Below are positions 1-4,790 of a stretch of DNA of 6,512 nt, piece by piece; within the stretch, counting starts at the first letter, position 1; each line of letters begins with the position of its first letter. The translations under genes were made by a program, and so were the position numbers. The notes below the pieces were generated by a model, which made no database searches, was not told the DNA's origin, and saw only the letters and a program-made list of their open reading frames with translations. The DNA comes from SXOA01 sp964444865 (lineage in GTDB: Bacteria; Planctomycetota; Planctomycetia; Pirellulales; Pirellulaceae). The DNA is taken from assembly GCA_964444865.1 (NCBI GenBank), contig CAYUJE010000347.1, positions 1-6,512 of the forward strand. The letters run 5' to 3'.

Positions 1-1821
1 AGACAGAAAACCCTCTCTCAAAGCGAAGTGCACTCCAATCCTACCGTACCGGATCCACTCACCAACAACCCGTTTGTTGACGCCGATCCGACCGCCACGA
101 CGTACGGCCCTGGCTTTGTCGCACCCATTGGAATTGGCGGCCACTTCCCACCGGGGGTCGCCAACACGCCCCCCGCGGATCTGTTCGGCATCGAGCACCA
201 AAGCCGCGACGGTCAGAGAAACGCGGGACTCGACGGCATCAAGGGAAACGGCGACGATGTCCTGCTGGCCAATCGGTTCAACGTCGATAGTGCCTACATT
301 CCCGCCGGAAAATCGCTCGAGTTCCCTGAGTCCTACGGAGTCCAGTCGCAGGAGGTGCCCTGGGCTCAGTCCCGCGGCATTGCCACGCTCCCCGGCGGCA
401 TTCCACTTTATAAAAAATTTACCGGCGCGGCCACGCCGCAACTGGTCGGCGGCATTGGTGTCTTCTTCCCTGGAACGACCGGCTATGCAACGTTCGAGCA
501 GGGGTTCGTCGCCGGCATCAACCAAAGTGCGTCATCCCGTTTGAATGCACCCAAAGTTTTGGAAGCGGAATGGATCGCTTACGCCGCAGCCGGCGGCAGT
601 TCGATGCTGGCCGGAGGCTCGGTGGGGACGCTGGGAGGGGTGGGCCGCGTTCCTGGCTACGATTTGCTGGCGGGACGCATCGACCTGGCCGGCATCACGC
701 TGGAAACCTACGGACCCAATCCAACAGCCGCCAATCCAAAGAGGGGGTATCAAACCCTGCTGGCCGTGGGCGCGAGCGTCGGGCAAGGCTCCAGCACCAC
801 CGGCGCGAATCAAGTGGTCGATCCTGGGGCGGACAGCGATCCCTCGACCGTGGCTGACAACGATTATGCCCTGAGCGGCAAGCCAGTCCCCGACGGCTGG
901 CTGGTGTTGCCGCATGCGGGCGGCGGAATTACCACGACCGACGTCATGGACATCGTGAGTCGGTCGATCACTCAGGCCAACCTGACTCGAGCCGCAATTC
1001 GCGTGAATTTGGCCACCGGACTGCCGGGAGCGCGGACCAAAATGGTCATCTCCGTTGCTGACAAGGATGGCAACGTGCTCGGCCTCTATCGCATGCCGGA
1101 TGCCACGGTTTTCTCCATCGACGTGGCGGTCGCAAAGGCTCGCAATACTGCTTACTATGCCGACCCTACTGCCTTGGTGCCGGATGATCGAGTAGACGAC
1201 GATCTGCTTGTTTCTCGCGGCCAGGTGAGCCGGGCGGAACTCAATTCCAAGGGAATCAAGACCAGCGACGCCCTGCTGCCAACAGTTCCTGGCGTCTCCG
1301 ATCTCTTCAAAGATGCTCGCAGCACCATCCTCGTGACCGGGGCAACTTCCACGGCGTTCACCAACCGCACCTTCCGATTCCTCGTCGAGCCTCGCTATCC
1401 GGCCGGCATCGAAAACACACTCCCGCCGATCTTTTCGAGCCTCAATGACCACAACCTGGCCAAAACGGTCGGTGTGAATCCGAAAAATGCCGAAAACCTG
1501 AACGGAGCGCCCATCCCCGCTTCGATGTTCAAAAGCGTGCTCGGCTTTAATGCCTTCCACCAATCGCGAAACTTCCGCGACCCCAGCGACATCGCCAACC
1601 AGAACGGGGTCGTGTTTTTTCCTGGCAGTGCGCCGCTGTATAAGAGCAAGATTCTAGTCGGCGGCTTCGGCGTCAGCGGCGACGGCGTGGATCAGGACGA
1701 CGTGGTGACAGCGGCAGCGCAAGTGCTGTACATGGCGCCCCCCGAGAAACGGGCGGACAACGTCTTTTATCGCGGCGTTCGCCTGCCGTACCAGAAATTC
1801 AACCGGAACCCGAACGGCTAA
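1..1821 (+). CDS. Secreted-type protein with two GlcG/HbpS-like (DUF336, heme-binding-like) domains, 5'-partial
   Basis: The frame is open from base 1, so the true start lies upstream and the GTG at 28 is probably internal. Numbering residues from that GTG, the end of a first GlcG-type domain is visible at about 40-165 (GGIPLYKKF at 123-131, LVGGIGVFFPG from 139). A whole second domain runs from about 306 to 575: MVISVADKDGNVLGLYRMPD from 339, the helix SIDVAVAKARN after it, and ILVGGFGVSGDGVDQDDVV near 542. The two halves match at FPPGVANTPP and YPAGIENTLPP, which supports an internal duplication. Known for the family: GlcG/HbpS/PduO-C-like folds, some of which bind heme or corrinoid. Large two-domain versions occur in planctomycetes. 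The ligand here is unknown, and an export signal would be in the missing N-terminus. It is probably co-transcribed with the gene 50 bp downstream. Confidence 0.85.
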   Translation, partial: RQKTLSQSEVHSNPTVPDPLTNNPFVDADPTATTYGPGFVAPIGIGGHFPPGVANTPPADLFGIEHQSRDGQRNAGLDGIKGNGDDVLLANRFNVDSAYIPAGKSLEFPESYGVQSQEVPWAQSRGIATLPGGIPLYKKFTGAATPQLVGGIGVFFPGTTGYATFEQGFVAGINQSASSRLNAPKVLEAEWIAYAAAGGSSMLAGGSVGTLGGVGRVPGYDLLAGRIDLAGITLETYGPNPTAANPKRGYQTLLAVGASVGQGSSTTGANQVVDPGADSDPSTVADNDYALSGKPVPDGWLVLPHAGGGITTTDVMDIVSRSITQANLTRAAIRVNLATGLPGARTKMVISVADKDGNVLGLYRMPDATVFSIDVAVAKARNTAYYADPTALVPDDRVDDDLLVSRGQVSRAELNSKGIKTSDALLPTVPGVSDLFKDARSTILVTGATSTAFTNRTFRFLVEPRYPAGIENTLPPIFSSLNDHNLAKTVGVNPKNAENLNGAPIPASMFKSVLGFNAFHQSRNFRDPSDIANQNGVVFFPGSAPLYKSKILVGGFGVSGDGVDQDDVVTAAAQVLYMAPPEKRADNVFYRGVRLPYQKFNRNPNG

Positions 1822-1825
1822 CGTG

Positions 1826-1846
1826 GGGCAGGCTTCCAGCCTGCCC
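1826..1846. repeat. Palindromic repeat, copy 1 (GGGCAGGCT/AGCCTGCCC)
   Basis: Perfect 9-bp arms with a TCC loop lie 4 bp after the stop codon of the upstream GlcG-type gene and 25 bp before the next start. A second, diverged copy of the same core lies at 3774-3794, so this is a dispersed repeat and not only a local hairpin. There is no T-tract, so it looks more like a REP-type element or mRNA-stabilising hairpin than an intrinsic terminator. Confidence 0.8.
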
Positions 1847-1858
1847 AGAAAAACTTTC

Positions 1859-1863
1859 AAGGA
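1859..1863 (+). promoter_or_regulatory. Ribosome binding site AAGGA supporting a GTG start
   Basis: AAGGA sits 8 nt before the GTG at 1872. It supports this GTG as the true start; the signal peptide begins right after it. Confidence 0.6.
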
Positions 1864-1871
1864 AGAAAACA

Positions 1872-2336
1872 GTGACACCTAAAGCTGCCTGGCGGATCTT
1901 CGCTGTCCTGACATCCCTTGCTCTTGCGGCAAGCTTCGTCCCGTCCCAAAGTGTTCAGGCCGAGCCGCCGACTGCCGACGACGCTCGCGCGGTGACTTAC
2001 ACCATTACGGACGAGGAAGTTATCCCTTCCTCCGGCATCGTTTGGGGACCAACCTCCGAAGGCTATCGCGATTGCGACTTTGCCCGCGCGGGCTGCTCGC
2101 AATGCCTCCGCAAAATCACCATCCCCAGCAACACCCGATTCTACGGCGGCTACTACGTCGGCGGCGGCACACCGACCAAAGGCGCAGGACGCTGCATCGA
2201 AGACGGCACCTGGGGCTGGGACTATTCGGGAATCGCATTCCCGAAACGGATCGCCCTGAACTGGACCGCGAAAGGACGAGCACAAGGTGGGACGGGAGCC
2301 TACAAAACCGACGGCCCCAAACTCAAGTATCACTAA
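1872..2336 (+). CDS. Small secreted cysteine-containing protein, unknown function
   Basis: This is a 154-residue protein with a GTG start and a good ribosome binding site. Residues 1-30 form a classical signal peptide: basic K4/R8, a hydrophobic stretch from about I9 to V23, and a cleavage site after VQA at 30/31. The mature part has four cysteines at 68, 75, 78 and 108 (a C-x6-C-x2-C cluster plus one more), followed by a glycine-rich segment (FYGGYYVGGGTPTKGAG). These could form disulfides or bind a metal or heme outside the cytoplasm, but I recognise no named family. It lies 50 bp after the GlcG-type gene on the same strand, so a two-gene operon is likely and a functional link is possible. 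Its stop codon directly abuts a heptamer repeat array. Confidence 0.8.
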   Translation: MTPKAAWRIFAVLTSLALAASFVPSQSVQAEPPTADDARAVTYTITDEEVIPSSGIVWGPTSEGYRDCDFARAGCSQCLRKITIPSNTRFYGGYYVGGGTPTKGAGRCIEDGTWGWDYSGIAFPKRIALNWTAKGRAQGGTGAYKTDGPKLKYH

Positions 2337-2413
2337 CTGCCTTCTGCCCACTGCCCACTGCCCACTGCCCACTGCCCACTGCCTTCGGCCTTCTGCCTTC
2401 TGCCTCCCGACCT
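2337..2413. repeat. Heptamer tandem array (CTGCCCA/CTGCCTT type)
   Basis: A 7-bp period starts on the base after the stop codon of the secreted protein. It reads CTGCCTT, five perfect CTGCCCA units (2344-2378), then CTGCCTT, CGGCCTT, CTGCCTT, CTGCCTC and a decayed CCGACCT. It ends 3 bp short of the stop codon of the convergent gene, so the array makes up essentially the whole spacer. Heptanucleotide arrays of this style are known from cyanobacteria (STRR sequences); I also associate them with planctomycetes. Confidence 0.9.
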
Positions 2414-2416
2414 CCC

Positions 2417-2881
2417 CTACTGCCCTTGCTCCTGGGCATGCGCAATCAGCGCCCCGACATAGAGCGACACTTGACCTGGCGTCGTCCCTGTCCGCATCGC
2501 AACATCCTGGCAAACCCGCTCCAGCGGCTCTTGAGCGTTGAGCCGGCCGAAGATTTCTTGCACGTGCGGCTGGAGGCGTTGGAAGACGTCGTCCGTTAAC
2601 TGCGGTGGCGCGGCACCCGGATTGGGCGATTCCATTCCCAGGCAACCGAGGTAGCGGACCGTGTTGTTGATGATGAAGAACGGCGTGACCACCAGTGAGA
2701 TCATCCCCCACCAGCCGAGCGTCATGTTGATCCCGGTCATGGTCCAGAAGGTGGAATGGATGCAGTTCTTGCACAGATTCCCCTCCACGCTCGTGGAGAA
2801 CCGCATGACTAGCGCTCCGATGTTCTGGTACATGGCGACATACTTCGTCGGCGCTTCAATGCCGCATTTCTGGCAGTACAT
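2417..2881 (-). CDS. Zinc-ribbon membrane protein, unknown function
   Basis: This is a 154-residue protein. The ATG at 2881 is preceded by GAGGG with 6 nt spacing. The N-terminus has two CxxC knuckles (C3/C6 and C37/C40), a zinc-ribbon arrangement. Then a hydrophobic stretch at about 45-71 forms one or two membrane segments (TLGWWGMISLVVTPFFII), followed by C80. After a Pro/Gly linker, the C-terminal 60 residues look like a soluble helical domain (LTDDVFQRLQPHVQEIFGRL). The layout suggests a membrane-anchored protein with a cytoplasmic metal-binding head. I recognise it only as a hypothetical type. It converges on the secreted-protein gene, with only the heptamer array between the two stops. 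Confidence 0.8.
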   Translation of the reverse strand: MYCQKCGIEAPTKYVAMYQNIGALVMRFSTSVEGNLCKNCIHSTFWTMTGINMTLGWWGMISLVVTPFFIINNTVRYLGCLGMESPNPGAAPPQLTDDVFQRLQPHVQEIFGRLNAQEPLERVCQDVAMRTGTTPGQVSLYVGALIAHAQEQGQ

Positions 2882-2946
2882 GAGAGGCCCTCGGCAAGAG
2901 TTTTTGGAGAGTAGGCCGGAAATGATAACAAATCGCCGGGGGGGAA

Positions 2947-2976
2947 AAAATAGCCCGCTGAAAAAATCCGTATCAA
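2947..2976 (-). promoter_or_regulatory. Possible sigma-70-type promoter for the zinc-ribbon gene
   Basis: On the minus strand TTGATA (2976-2971) is followed after 18 bp by TATTTT (2952-2947), about 65 bp upstream of the ATG. The match is moderate, and an alternative -10 (TATCAT, 2927-2922) lies closer to the gene. No experimental support. Confidence 0.25.
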
Positions 2977-3014
2977 TTCATTTATTCCAACCGCGGCCCG
3001 GCACACGGGTGGCT

Positions 3015-3036
3015 CGCCCACGGTTTTGCGTGGGCG
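3015..3036. repeat. Hairpin CGCCCACG / CGTGGGCG
   Basis: Perfect 8-bp arms (3015-3022 and 3029-3036) with a GTTTTG loop. An alternative, weaker stem (GGGTG/CGCCC, 3008-3019, with one G-U pair) overlaps the left arm. The sequence resembles repeats I associate with planctomycete intergenic DNA, but only one copy is in this window. Confidence 0.6.
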
Positions 3037-3086
3037 TGAAGGATGGAATTAATGTTCTTCCGCAGTCTTAGGCTGCGTCGCAGTTC

Positions 3087-3105
3087 AGAAAGCGGCTCGC
3101 TTTCT
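3087..3105. repeat. Hairpin AGAAAGCG / CGCTTTCT
   Basis: Perfect 8-bp arms with a GCT loop. It is enclosed by a possible outer 6-bp stem (AGGCTG 3070-3075 with CAGCCT 3111-3116), which would make a two-tier structure about 47 nt long. Confidence 0.6.
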
Positions 3106-3166
3106 CACGCCAGCCTGATGCGCCAGTTTTGATGTTGCGCTTTCTCGTACGCAGCGACATATTCGC

Positions 3167-3187
3167 AGGGCCGTTCATGGCCCTTTT
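3167..3187 (+). repeat. Hairpin AGGGCC / GGCCCT followed by T-run
   Basis: A 6-bp perfect stem with a GTTCAT loop is followed by T residues to 3187 (the T at 3184 also closes the stem). It looks like a small intrinsic terminator read on the plus strand, but no plus-strand gene ends upstream. If it terminates anything, it would be an unannotated transcript from about 3000-3160. Confidence 0.4.
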
Positions 3188-3196
3188 CCCGTCAGG

Positions 3197-3214
3197 CCCG
3201 CCGTTTACGGCGGG
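3197..3214. repeat. Palindrome CCCGCCGT/ACGGCGGG, copy A
   Basis: The arms CCCGCCGT (3197-3204) and ACGGCGGG (3207-3214) are perfect and almost abut. A related palindrome lies at 3286-3305, with the central TTTA replaced by TAAA, so the pair looks like one repeat family with the second copy inverted. Confidence 0.65.
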
Positions 3215-3285
3215 TTCGCGGCGGAAAGTGTCGCTCTGAAAGCTTCGTCCACGACGCTTTCGGAGTGGAGGTTGGCTGCCCATTA

Positions 3286-3305
3286 CCCCGCCGTAAACTG
3301 CGGGG
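3286..3305. repeat. Palindrome CCCCGCCGT/ACTGCGGGG, copy B
   Basis: The 9-bp arms (3286-3294, 3297-3305) have one mismatch and an AA centre. It is related to the palindrome at 3197-3214 in inverted orientation, 71 bp away, so copies A and B could also pair with each other. Confidence 0.6.
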
Positions 3306-3342
3306 CCCACAAGAAAGAGCCTGGTGAACAAGGCTGTGAATC

Positions 3343-3455
3343 CGGCCTGGCGTAAATTCAAAACGGGCAAGCGAAGGACTGTATTGCTTCTTTGAGGAAT
3401 CGTCGCTTTCCTTCGCTTGCGAGTCAGGCGGGTGTCAAAGCGGCGTGGCGTAAAT
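3343..3455. repeat. 15-bp direct repeats flanking a hairpin
   Basis: CGGCCTGGCGTAAAT at 3343-3357 recurs as CGGCGTGGCGTAAAT at 3441-3455, with one mismatch. The two copies bracket the 12-bp-armed hairpin at 3367-3420. This may be the edge signature of a small inserted element, or two members of a local duplication. Confidence 0.55.
3367..3420. repeat. Long hairpin with 12-bp perfect arms
   Basis: GCAAGCGAAGGA (3367-3378) pairs perfectly with TCCTTCGCTTGC (3409-3420). The 30-nt loop can fold further (ATT/AAT plus CTT/GAG, 3383-3400), giving an extended imperfect stem. Confidence 0.75.
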
Positions 3456-3493
3456 CCTAGCCCGACTATTTCCGGAATTCTTGCCGGTAGGGC

Positions 3494-3523
3494 TTGACTG
3501 TGCCAACTGTACGGATGTACCAT
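3494..3523 (+). promoter_or_regulatory. Candidate sigma-70-type promoter upstream of the 3572 ORF
   Basis: TTGACT (3494-3499) and TACCAT (3518-3523) are separated by 18 bp, about 50 bp before the ATG at 3572. An AT-rich stretch follows. The match is fair, and its position relative to a good ribosome binding site makes it plausible. Confidence 0.4.
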
Positions 3524-3549
3524 TTAAAAAAATCGGCAATAGGTACATC
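3514..3549. promoter_or_regulatory. Inverted repeat GATGTACC / GGTACATC overlapping the -10 region
   Basis: Perfect 8-bp arms (3514-3521 and 3542-3549) are separated by 20 nt. The left arm overlaps the proposed -10 box and the right arm lies in the 5' leader, 10 nt before the ribosome binding site. It could be an operator or a leader hairpin; the sequence does not decide. Confidence 0.35.
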
Positions 3550-3559
3550 TCACTTGCTT

Positions 3560-3565
3560 AGGAGA
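3560..3565 (+). promoter_or_regulatory. Ribosome binding site AGGAGA
   Basis: This strong Shine-Dalgarno match with 6 nt spacing sets the start of the downstream ORF at the ATG of 3572, not at the upstream TTG at 3494 in the same frame. Confidence 0.65.
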
Positions 3566-3571
3566 ACGTCG

Positions 3572-3991
3572 ATGAAAACCGTGGAACAAAATAACATAAG
3601 TGGGACCGTTGAAGTGAACAGAGACGCCCTTCCAGCGGGGGATGGAAACCCCAGGGGTGCTGAAAAACCCCAGGGGTTTTTCAGCGAATATGGGGCCCCC
3701 TGTACCCCCTGCGCTGCTGAAAAACCAGGGGGGTTTTTCAGCGGGCACCCTTCCGGGGAGGCGGGTGAAAGTGGGGTAGGCTTCCAGCCTGTCCAGAATC
3801 AGAATCTCGTCGTCGCCGAGGACGGGGTCGGGAGGGGGTTTCGCGGCGAAAACTCCTCCCGACCCCTTACCGACGAGCCGGAGGAACTGCTGGAGAAGCT
3901 GGCCTCGCCGGTGCCGTGGAACCGGCGAGGACGGCCAAAGGTTCTGACGCCGGAGATTCGTGAGCAGATCTCATTGGGATTTGGACATTGA
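3572..3991 (+). CDS. Repeat-laden hypothetical ORF, probably truncated GRPK/helix-turn-helix type gene
   Basis: This is a 139-residue ORF with a strong ribosome binding site and an ATG at 3572. After a short unique N-terminus (MKTVEQNNISGTVEVNRDAL), the frame passes through two copies of one palindrome, each read as AEKPxGFFS. It then passes through a copy of the GGCTTCCAGCC repeat (read as VGFQPVQ) and a 43-nt hairpin near residues 85-98. The tail, EELLEKLASPVPWNRRGRPK followed by VLTPEIREQI, resembles the lead-in to a planctomycete family in which GRPK precedes an 'EICALV...GC' helix-turn-helix. Here that continuation is missing: a degenerate heptamer array supplies the last residues and the stop codon. 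I read it as a truncated, repeat-invaded gene that may still be expressed. No function is assigned. Confidence 0.5.
   Translation: MKTVEQNNISGTVEVNRDALPAGDGNPRGAEKPQGFFSEYGAPCTPCAAEKPGGFFSGHPSGEAGESGVGFQPVQNQNLVVAEDGVGRGFRGENSSRPLTDEPEELLEKLASPVPWNRRGRPKVLTPEIREQISLGFGH
3659..3685. repeat. Palindrome GCTGAAAAACCCC/GGGGTTTTTCAGC, copy 1
   Basis: Perfect 13-bp arms surround a single central A. The element lies inside the ORF at 3572-3991 and is translated as AEKPQGFFS. Because it is palindromic in this phase, the minus strand also reads AEKPLGFFS. The CCCCAGGGG core also occurs just upstream at 3649-3657. Confidence 0.9.
3716..3742. repeat. Palindrome GCTGAAAAACC/GGTTTTTCAGC, copy 2
   Basis: The 11-bp perfect arms with a 5-nt AGGGG centre have the same total length (27 bp) as the copy 57 bp upstream and the same reading phase (AEKPGGFFS). 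A fragment sharing the 9-mer GCTGAAAAA appears at 2957-2965. Confidence 0.9.
3774..3794. repeat. GGCTTCCAGCC palindromic repeat, copy 2
   Basis: This is a diverged copy of the palindrome at 1826-1846. The inner AGGCT-TCC-AGCCT is identical, and two outer pairs have become G-U wobbles with the stem kept. The flanks GTGGGG and CCAGAA are also shared with copy 1. It lies in frame within the ORF at 3572-3991. Confidence 0.75.
3824..3866. repeat. 43-nt near-perfect hairpin inside the ORF
   Basis: The 12-bp arms GGGGTCGGGAGG (3824-3835) and CCTCCCGACCCC (3855-3866) are perfect. The interior folds again as TTTCG/CGAAA (3839-3843 and 3847-3851) around a CGG loop, leaving only small bulges. It is a third palindrome family in the same 420-bp ORF and is translated in frame. 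Confidence 0.8.
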
Positions 3992-4003
3992 ACATTCGGC
4001 ATC
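3969..4003. repeat. Degenerate heptamer array (GGACATT type)
   Basis: Five units of 7 bp in register: TCTCATT, GGGATTT, GGACATT, GAACATT, CGGCATC. The stop codon of the ORF at 3572 (TGA, 3989-3991) falls across the third and fourth units. The array is decayed, so the call relies on the constant 7-bp spacing of the CATT/ATTT ends. Confidence 0.6.
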
Positions 4004-4093
4004 CATGATGTTAAGCGAACGAAACATTGAGCCCCCTGAAATGGCTGGTTATTGCTCTCGAAACGCCCTTCTTATCTCGCATAACCCCTCTAG

Positions 4094-4122
4094 TTGACCC
4101 AAATTGCCACAAAAGAGATGAT
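4094..4122 (+). promoter_or_regulatory. Possible promoter for the OB-fold gene
   Basis: TTGACC (4094-4099) is followed after 17 bp by GATGAT (4117-4122), 54 bp before the ATG. The -10 match is only 4 of 6. The rest of the 185-bp gap (3992-4176) shows nothing else that I can name. Confidence 0.3.
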
Positions 4123-4176
4123 GCATGTATCGTGTTCTTTACATCTTGTTTCGCTTCTTGAACATGGAGCCGCATC

Positions 4177-4650
4177 ATGTCTCTCGCATCTCTGGCGATT
4201 GTTGCTTTGTCGTTTTCCGCCAACAACGCCCCAATTTTTCAGGGGACCCCAAGCGAGGTCGTGCAATCGATCCGCTACAACGCGGCCAAGACCGACCTGT
4301 GGTTGCAGGACCACCGGGTGGAAATCAAAGGGGTGGTGAGCCGCATCGAGAAGGATGGATTGGGGAATTACATTGCCATCATGGAAACCCGAATCGAGGA
4401 GCCGGCGGCGGAAGTCTCAGGGACGATCCGCTTCAAGTTTGCTCCCTCGGAGCGAGATTCACTGGCGGCAGTTCTTGTTCCCGATCAGGCTGTGACCATT
4501 CAAGGGGACTTCCGCTTCGTCCGCGACCTGCTGCGGCGAATGGCCCGGAACACGGTTACGGTGGACCTACTCAACTGCCGGCTCGTTCCCGCAGAGGCCG
4601 TGCCACCACCCGCCCCGGCAGCCGCCCCCGTGCCGGAAGAGAAGAAGTAG
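4177..4650 (+). CDS. OB-fold (tRNA_anti-like) small protein, probably exported
   Basis: This is a 157-residue protein. The ATG at 4177 has GGAG 7 nt upstream. The first 17 residues (MSLASLAIVALSFSANN) look like a short, weak signal peptide or anchor. The rest fits a small OB-fold of the tRNA_anti-like kind: an 'EVVQSIRYNAAKTDLWLQDH' lead helix, strand HRVEIKGVVSRIEKDGLGNY, then IRFKFAPSERDSLAAVLVPD and QAVTIQGDFRF, ending with TVDLLNCRLV. In this family the pattern is 'V.V.G.V..I..D..G..Y......I.C.F......L..L..GQ.VTI.G...G......L..C'. The C-terminus is a Pro/Ala-rich tail with charged EEKK. Ligand and partners are unknown. The next gene starts 141 bp later, beyond an inverted repeat. Confidence 0.75.
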   Translation: MSLASLAIVALSFSANNAPIFQGTPSEVVQSIRYNAAKTDLWLQDHRVEIKGVVSRIEKDGLGNYIAIMETRIEEPAAEVSGTIRFKFAPSERDSLAAVLVPDQAVTIQGDFRFVRDLLRRMARNTVTVDLLNCRLVPAEAVPPPAPAAAPVPEEKK

Positions 4651-4658
4651 CAGCGTTC

Positions 4659-4758
4659 ACTAGCTCGACGCGCGAGCGAGGGTATTCCGCGCGGCACCTC
4701 CTGAAACGCCCGCTATCTTGTCCGGCCCGTAACTCCCTCGCTGGGGCGTCGGGCTGGT
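4659..4758. repeat. 24-bp imperfect inverted repeat, 52-nt spacer
   Basis: The left arm (4659-4682) and the reverse complement of the right arm (4735-4758) agree at 20 of 24 positions; two of the four differences would be G-U pairs in RNA. It begins 8 bp after the stop codon of the OB-fold gene and ends 33 bp before the ATG at 4791. The 'AGC(T/C)CGACGC...AGCGAGGG' arms resemble a dispersed repeat I associate with planctomycetes. It could be a REP doublet or a bulky terminator-like stem; no T-tract follows. Confidence 0.7.
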
Positions 4759-4790
4759 TTTGGAGCCGCCTAGTTGCCCCGCGCGGCGAC

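Larger units (their letters stand above)
2882..3571. other. 690-bp gene-poor region packed with hairpins
   Basis: I see no convincing protein gene here. The minus strand is open from 3523 to 3068 (151 codons), but that frame runs through every palindrome listed below, starts inside a possible -10 box, has an arginine-rich composition with no domain, and has no ribosome binding site. I treat it as fortuitous. The region holds six clear hairpins at 3015, 3087, 3167, 3197, 3286 and 3367, a direct repeat around the last, and a promoter-like sequence near its right end. It may be a cluster of dispersed palindromic repeats or a structured RNA. Confidence 0.6.

Noticed and set aside
532..1563. 343-codon open frame on the minus strand
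   Set aside because: It lies wholly antisense to the GlcG-type gene, has no recognisable domain, and is of the kind expected opposite GC-rich codons.
2344..2378. CRISPR-like array
   Set aside because: The units are 7 bp with no spacers, so this is a simple tandem repeat.
1857..2774. 305-codon open frame on the minus strand
   Set aside because: It crosses the antisense of the secreted protein, the heptamer array and another frame of the zinc-ribbon gene. Its QWAVGSG repeat is just the translated heptamer.
3015..3420. Retron or group II intron RNA
   Set aside because: No reverse transcriptase frame is nearby and no domain V-like or msr/msd layout can be recognised.
3068..3523. 151-codon open frame on the minus strand in the gene-poor region
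   Set aside because: It reads through every palindrome there, lacks a ribosome binding site and domain, and begins within the likely promoter. It stays a weak possibility only.
3572..3991. Toxin-antitoxin or phage-repressor gene
   Set aside because: No toxin partner, and the helix-turn-helix part itself is missing.
4125..4790. N-terminal extension of the acyltransferase frame back to 4125
   Set aside because: This part overlaps the OB-fold gene in another frame and reads as low-complexity Arg/Gly/Pro sequence; acyltransferase homology begins near 4848.
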